A DNA stretch of 64,000 nucleotides from Streptomyces sp. CB02400 (GTDB lineage Bacteria; Actinomycetota; Actinomycetes; Streptomycetales; Streptomycetaceae). Made by a program: the position numbers and the translations under genes. The notes beneath the pieces were generated by a model, which saw only the letters and a program-made list of their open reading frames with translations, ran no database searches and had not been told where the DNA came from. The stretch lies in NCBI RefSeq assembly GCF_001905725.1, contig NZ_LIWB01000023.1, positions 1 to 64,000 on the forward strand, given 5' to 3'. Of this stretch, positions 60,195 to 64,000 are shown piece by piece. Position 1 is the first letter of the stretch; each line of letters starts with the position of its first letter.

Positions 60195-61685
60195 GTGTCG
60201 CAGTCCACTGCAACCCGGGCACCCGCCCAGGCGGGCGCGCGCCCGGCCGACCACCGCTGGTGGGTCCTGGCGTTCGTCGGCATCGCGCAGCTCATGGTGG
60301 TGCTCGACGCGACCATCGTGAACATCGCGCTGCCCACCGCCCAGGCCGACCTGGGCTTCTCGGACGGCGCCCGGCAGTGGGTGATCACCGCCTACTCGCT
60401 CGCCTTCGGCAGCCTGCTGCTCCTCGGCGGACGCATAGCCGACCTCTTCGGCCGCAAGATCACCTTCCTCATCGGTCTCGTCGGCTTCGCCGTCGCCTCC
60501 GCCATCGGCGGCGCGGCCCCCAGCCTCGAACTCCTGGTGGCCGCCCGCGCGCTCCAGGGCCTCTTCGGCGCCCTGCTCGCCCCCGCCGCGCTCTCCCTGC
60601 TCACCACCACGTTCACCGACCCCAAGGACCGCGCCAAGGCGTTCAGCGTCTTCGGGGCCATCGCGGGAGCCGGCGGCGCGATCGGTCTGCTGCTCGGCGG
60701 ACTCCTCACCGAGTACCTCACCTGGCGCTGGACGCTCTACGTCAACGTCGCCTTCGCCGTCGTGGCTTTCATCGGCGCCTTCATGCTGCTCAAGCACGAC
60801 GGACGCAACCGCGACGTCGCCCTCGACGTACCCGGCACCGTCCTGGTCTCCGCCGGCCTGTTCAGCCTCGTCTACGGCTTCTCCAACGCCGAGTCGCACA
60901 GCTGGACGTCCACGCGGACCTGGGGCTTCCTGGCGGCGGGCGCGGTACTGCTCGCCGTGTTCGCCTGGTGGCAGACCCGGGCGGCCCACCCGCTGCTTCC
61001 CCTGCGCGTCCTCGCGGACCGCAACCGCGGCGCGTCCTTCGTCTCGGTGCTGCTCATCGGCGCCGCGATGTTCGGGGTGTTCCTGTTCCTGACCTACTAC
61101 ATGCAGATCGTCATGGGCTTCACGCCCGTCAGGACCGGTCTGGCGTTCCTGCCGATGGTCGGCGCGATGATGACCGGCACCATCCTCGCCACCAACTTCC
61201 TCGTGCCCAGGATCGGCCCCAAGCCCGTCGTACCGGCCGGCATGGCCGTCGGCGCCCTCGGCCTGCTGTGGATGACCACCCTCGGCGTCGACAGCTCCTA
61301 CGCCACGCACGTCCTGCCGCAACTCGTCGTCACCGGCTTCGGCATGGGCCTCATCATGGCCACCGCCATGAACCTCGCGGTCTCCGGTGTCGCCCACCAC
61401 GACGCCGGCGTCGCCTCCGCCGGGGTCAACACCATGCAGCAGGTGGGCGGTTCCATCGGCACCGCCCTGCTGACCACGATCGCCTCCAGCGCCTCGGCCG
61501 ACTACCTGGCCTCCCATCCGGGCGGCACCCCGGCCGTGACGGCGCAGGCGTCCGTGGAGAGCTACTCGGCCACCTACGCCTGGACAGCCGCCATCTTCGC
61601 CGTCGGGCTCGTGGCGACCGTACTGCTCTACAAGCGCGGTGCGCCCCGGTACGACGAGTCGGCGGCGTCCGCCGTCCACATGTAG
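60195..61685 (+). CDS. DHA2-family (14-helix) MFS exporter
   Basis: 496 residues. IAQLMVVLDATIVNIALPTAQADL (motif D1), QWVITAYSLAFGSLLLLGGRIADLFGRK, GAIAGAGGAIGLLLGGLLTEYLTWRW (motif C) and a second half ending LLYKRGAPRYDE. EmrB/QacA-type drug:proton antiporter. GTG 60195 follows CAGGAG. Expression should be repressed by the TetR protein encoded at 58760-59359 through two operators. A strong hairpin follows the stop. Confidence 0.92.
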   Translation: MSQSTATRAPAQAGARPADHRWWVLAFVGIAQLMVVLDATIVNIALPTAQADLGFSDGARQWVITAYSLAFGSLLLLGGRIADLFGRKITFLIGLVGFAVASAIGGAAPSLELLVAARALQGLFGALLAPAALSLLTTTFTDPKDRAKAFSVFGAIAGAGGAIGLLLGGLLTEYLTWRWTLYVNVAFAVVAFIGAFMLLKHDGRNRDVALDVPGTVLVSAGLFSLVYGFSNAESHSWTSTRTWGFLAAGAVLLAVFAWWQTRAAHPLLPLRVLADRNRGASFVSVLLIGAAMFGVFLFLTYYMQIVMGFTPVRTGLAFLPMVGAMMTGTILATNFLVPRIGPKPVVPAGMAVGALGLLWMTTLGVDSSYATHVLPQLVVTGFGMGLIMATAMNLAVSGVAHHDAGVASAGVNTMQQVGGSIGTALLTTIASSASADYLASHPGGTPAVTAQASVESYSATYAWTAAIFAVGLVATVLLYKRGAPRYDESAASAVHM

Positions 61686-61707
61686 GCGCAGGCCCGCAGG
61701 ACGTCGT

Positions 61708-61740
61708 ACGGGTGCCCGGTCGATGCGACCGGGCACCCGT
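61708..61740. terminator. Bidirectional hairpin terminator
   Basis: Perfect 15-bp inverted repeat (arm ACGGGTGCCCGGTCG) with a three-base loop, between the converging exporter gene and the GH106 gene. Confidence 0.75.
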
Positions 61741-61760
61741 GTCCGTGTCTCAGCCGGCCG

Positions 61761-64000
61761 TCACTCCACCACCTCGACCCGGACGGGCCCGACCAGACCG
61801 GCGGGCTCCGGCGGAGTGGTCGCCTTCAGGTCCCACAACTGTCCCACGAAGGTGGTGACCGGGGTCTTCGTCTCCGGCTGCATGTCCCCGATCATGCGGT
61901 TGTACCAGCTGTTGGTGACCTCTATCTCGATCTTGTTCGCCCCGGTCCGGAGGGCGTCGGTGACATCGACCCGGTACGGCGCGCACCACACGGTCCCCGC
62001 GTCGGCCCCGTTCACCTTCACCCTCGCGATGTCGTGCACCTCGCCGAGGTCCAGCCACACGCGTCCACCGCCCTCACGGCCGGGAGCCCGGTACGTCTTG
62101 GTGTACGTGGCCGTGCCCGAGAAGTAGCGCACCCCCGCCTCCTGATGCTCCGACAGGTCCTGGAGGAAGCCCAGCTCGATGGAGGCGGGCGCCCCGCGGT
62201 CCGGCTGGAAGGCGACCGTCCAGCCGCCCTCCACCACGCCGATGACCCGGCCGGTGGCGGCCTTGGCGGTGCCCTTGCCCGGGGTGCCGTGCGCGACGAC
62301 CACGAAGCGTGAGTCGGAGGGGCCGAGGTCGAGGGAGAGGACGGTGCGGCCGCGTTCGGTCCGGAAGGTCGCCGGGGCGACGCCGCCGGTGACCGGGTCC
62401 CACAGTTCGACCGCCTTGCCGGTCGCCCGCAGCTTCACGTCGAGCGTGGTCCGTACGGCCCGCCGGTTGACGACGTAGTACACGTCCGCGCCGTCGGTCC
62501 TGCGGTGGATCCAGCCCAGCGGGTCGTCGGCGTCGAAGGCGTAGTCCCAGTCCTTGGCGACCCCGAGGCTCGACAGCGCCTCCTCGGCCCGTACGTCCCC
62601 GAACACCCGCCCCGCGCCGACCACCCGGTCCCGCTCGCCCTCCTCGCCCCACAGCCGCCGCACCAGCGCACGGAACTCCTCGTCGCTGTCGGCCAGGCTC
62701 GGGCTGGCCACCGGCCGCGTCCCGGCGACCGCGGCACCGGCTTCCACCAGCGCGGCGATCTTCCGGAGCACCCGCACGGTCATGCGCTCCGACGCGCCCC
62801 CGAGGTACAGCAGCCCGTAGGACATGCCGGTGCGGGTGACGAGCCGGCCGTCCTTGACCGAGAGCCGGTTGAGCAGCACGTCCGCGTTGACGTAGTCGAA
62901 GTCGTGGCCCAGCGGGACGTCCGGCTGGCGCCGGCTGGGGCCCCAGAGCGCCGGGGCCGGGGCTTCCTGTCCGTAGAAGTAGGCGACGTCCTTGACCGCC
63001 TTGCCCTGCGCGAGGACGTACGAGCAGCGGGCGAGGTACGTCGTGAACGGCTTCGCCCGGTCCGCCCAGGTCTCGTTGCGGCTGAAGAACCAGCCGATGC
63101 CGCCGAGGGTGACGCCCGGCCCGTCGTCCTGGGGCTGGTGGGCCGAGGTGTGGATCATGAACCGGTTGACGCCGGAGAGCAGGATCTGGTCGGCCGTCGG
63201 CTTGAGGTCGCCCGGCATCAGGTTGCGCGCGCCGAAGGTGAACGCCTCGCAGGCGACGAAGTCGCGGCCGTAGACGTTGGCGACGCTGGCCGCGCCCCGC
63301 ATGTCGACGAGGTAGCGCTCCCCCAGGCGGTCGCCGGGCGCGCAGGGGTTGCCGCTGGCGCCCATCGGGACGTCGGCGTGGCGCCGGATGTCCATGTCGT
63401 CGGCGGTGATCGCGCGGCTGCTCTCCTGGGCCTCGGCGTAGGTGAGCTTCAGGCCGCGTTCACGGGCGACCTCGTGGACGACGCGGTAGTGGTTCTCGGT
63501 GAGCAGTTCGCCGATGGTCTGCCGCCAGTCCCACAGGAAGCGGTCCGACTCGGCGGGGCCGCCGACCGTCGTGCCCGTGAGCGCGGGCAGGTAGGGGCCG
63601 GCGTCGTAGCCGCGCCGGGTGCGGAACTCCTTGAGGATGTCGTCGGTCCAGTTCTGGGGCCCGGCCTCGTAGCTGTCGTTGAGCAGGGCGGTCAGGCCGC
63701 GGGCGCCGATGGCGTTCTTACCGGTCGCCTTCTGCAGGCTGTCCAGGTAGGTGGTGAGGTACGCCCGGACGCGCCCGGCGTCGAGCTTGTCGACCTCCAA
63801 GCCGGTGGCCGCCTCGGTGGTGGGGCCGTTCTGGTGGCCGGTGAGTCCGGCGCCGAGCCGGACGACGACCCAGGTGCCGCGCGGCGCCTTCCAGCGCAGC
63901 CGACCCTCGTCGTCCATCGCCTTGGTCAGGTCGATCACCTGTGAGGTCGCGACGGCCTTCGCGGAGCCCTCCTCGGGGGTGTCGATCCGGTAGTAGTCCG
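61761..64000 (-). CDS. GH106-type alpha-L-rhamnosidase-like protein (partial, 5' end outside window)
   Basis: At least 745 residues, open to the window edge (the first visible residues are DYYRIDTPEEGSA), so N-terminal domain and any signal peptide are missing. Blocks NDSYEAGPQNWTDDILKEF, TENHYRVVHEVARERGLKLTYAEAQE (candidate catalytic Glu), AFTFGARNLMPGDLKPTAD and INRFM-like VNRFMIHTSAHQPQ fit glycosyl hydrolase family 106. The C-terminal about 150 residues (FSGTATYTKTYRAP, WLDLGEVHDIARVKVNGADAGTVW, NKIEIEVTNSWYNRMIGDM) form a galactose-binding-like jelly roll. It would remove terminal rhamnose from plant polysaccharides such as rhamnogalacturonan. Confidence 0.85.
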   Translation of the reverse strand, partial: DYYRIDTPEEGSAKAVATSQVIDLTKAMDDEGRLRWKAPRGTWVVVRLGAGLTGHQNGPTTEAATGLEVDKLDAGRVRAYLTTYLDSLQKATGKNAIGARGLTALLNDSYEAGPQNWTDDILKEFRTRRGYDAGPYLPALTGTTVGGPAESDRFLWDWRQTIGELLTENHYRVVHEVARERGLKLTYAEAQESSRAITADDMDIRRHADVPMGASGNPCAPGDRLGERYLVDMRGAASVANVYGRDFVACEAFTFGARNLMPGDLKPTADQILLSGVNRFMIHTSAHQPQDDGPGVTLGGIGWFFSRNETWADRAKPFTTYLARCSYVLAQGKAVKDVAYFYGQEAPAPALWGPSRRQPDVPLGHDFDYVNADVLLNRLSVKDGRLVTRTGMSYGLLYLGGASERMTVRVLRKIAALVEAGAAVAGTRPVASPSLADSDEEFRALVRRLWGEEGERDRVVGAGRVFGDVRAEEALSSLGVAKDWDYAFDADDPLGWIHRRTDGADVYYVVNRRAVRTTLDVKLRATGKAVELWDPVTGGVAPATFRTERGRTVLSLDLGPSDSRFVVVAHGTPGKGTAKAATGRVIGVVEGGWTVAFQPDRGAPASIELGFLQDLSEHQEAGVRYFSGTATYTKTYRAPGREGGGRVWLDLGEVHDIARVKVNGADAGTVWCAPYRVDVTDALRTGANKIEIEVTNSWYNRMIGDMQPETKTPVTTFVGQLWDLKATTPPEPAGLVGPVRVEVVE

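Noticed and set aside
1..64000. tRNA or rRNA genes, CRISPR arrays, or a secondary-metabolite gene cluster
   Set aside because: No cloverleaf-like T-arm/anticodon pattern, no rRNA core sequence, no regularly spaced repeats, and no PKS, NRPS or terpene cyclase domains were seen on either strand.

Overview
High G+C throughout, with GTG/ATG starts behind purine-rich ribosome binding sites, many 4-base start/stop overlaps, and protein families typical of Streptomyces. No rRNA, tRNA, CRISPR array or antibiotic gene cluster is visible. The content (catabolic modules each with its own regulator, broken genes, insertion sequences, an integrase) resembles an accessory region of a Streptomyces chromosome, probably an arm; this placement is inferred.

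Layout. 0.4-1.6 kb: tyrosine recombinase. 1.6-2.9 kb: relics of a sulfite/nitrite reductase and of cytochrome oxidase subunit I. 2.9-13.0 kb: a four-carbon sugar-acid (tetronate-type) module. A minus-strand arm (CitMHS transporter, semialdehyde dehydrogenase, cupin, ABM monooxygenase) diverges from a GntR regulator and a plus-strand arm (Asp/Glu-racemase-like protein, TIM-barrel isomerase, isocitrate/isopropylmalate-type dehydrogenase, OtnK, OtnC, RraA). 13.0-15.0 kb: DUF475/TerC-like membrane protein and a GNAT acetyltransferase. 15.4-17.6 kb: a decayed IS5-type element abutted by a decayed IS701-type element. 17.8-22.6 kb: LacI regulator with a divergent six-hairpin glycosidase-like gene, then a Tat-type DUF3500 lipoprotein. 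22.6-24.5 kb: relics of a nitroreductase, a P-type ATPase and a transposase.

24.5-36.2 kb: a complete myo-inositol operon (iolC, Cgl0159-type aldolase, iolB, iolD, iolA, iolE, iolT, iolG, iolH) with a divergent LacI-type regulator. 36.4-41.5 kb: a sugar-acid operon (RraA-like, D-2-hydroxyacid dehydrogenase, gluconate 5-dehydrogenase, idonate-type dehydrogenase, Gnd). It diverges from an MHS transporter that heads a PxpABC-like set, an SDR, an aminotransferase and a TetR regulator (42-48.9 kb). 48.9-53.3 kb: GH3 glycosidase, GPH-type sugar transporter and NTF2-like protein with a divergent TetR. 53.8-58.6 kb: DHA2 exporter, alpha/beta hydrolase and FAD monooxygenase with a divergent LysR. 58.7-61.7 kb: TetR and a DHA2 exporter sharing three near-identical operators. 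The window ends inside a GH106 (alpha-L-rhamnosidase-type) gene.

Most modules feed plant- or soil-derived polyols and sugar acids into central metabolism. The strongest candidates for undescribed biology are the PxpABC-like set, in which all three subunits have lost the usual 5-oxoprolinase signatures, and the tetronate-type module with its unusual enzyme mix and clear GntR operators.
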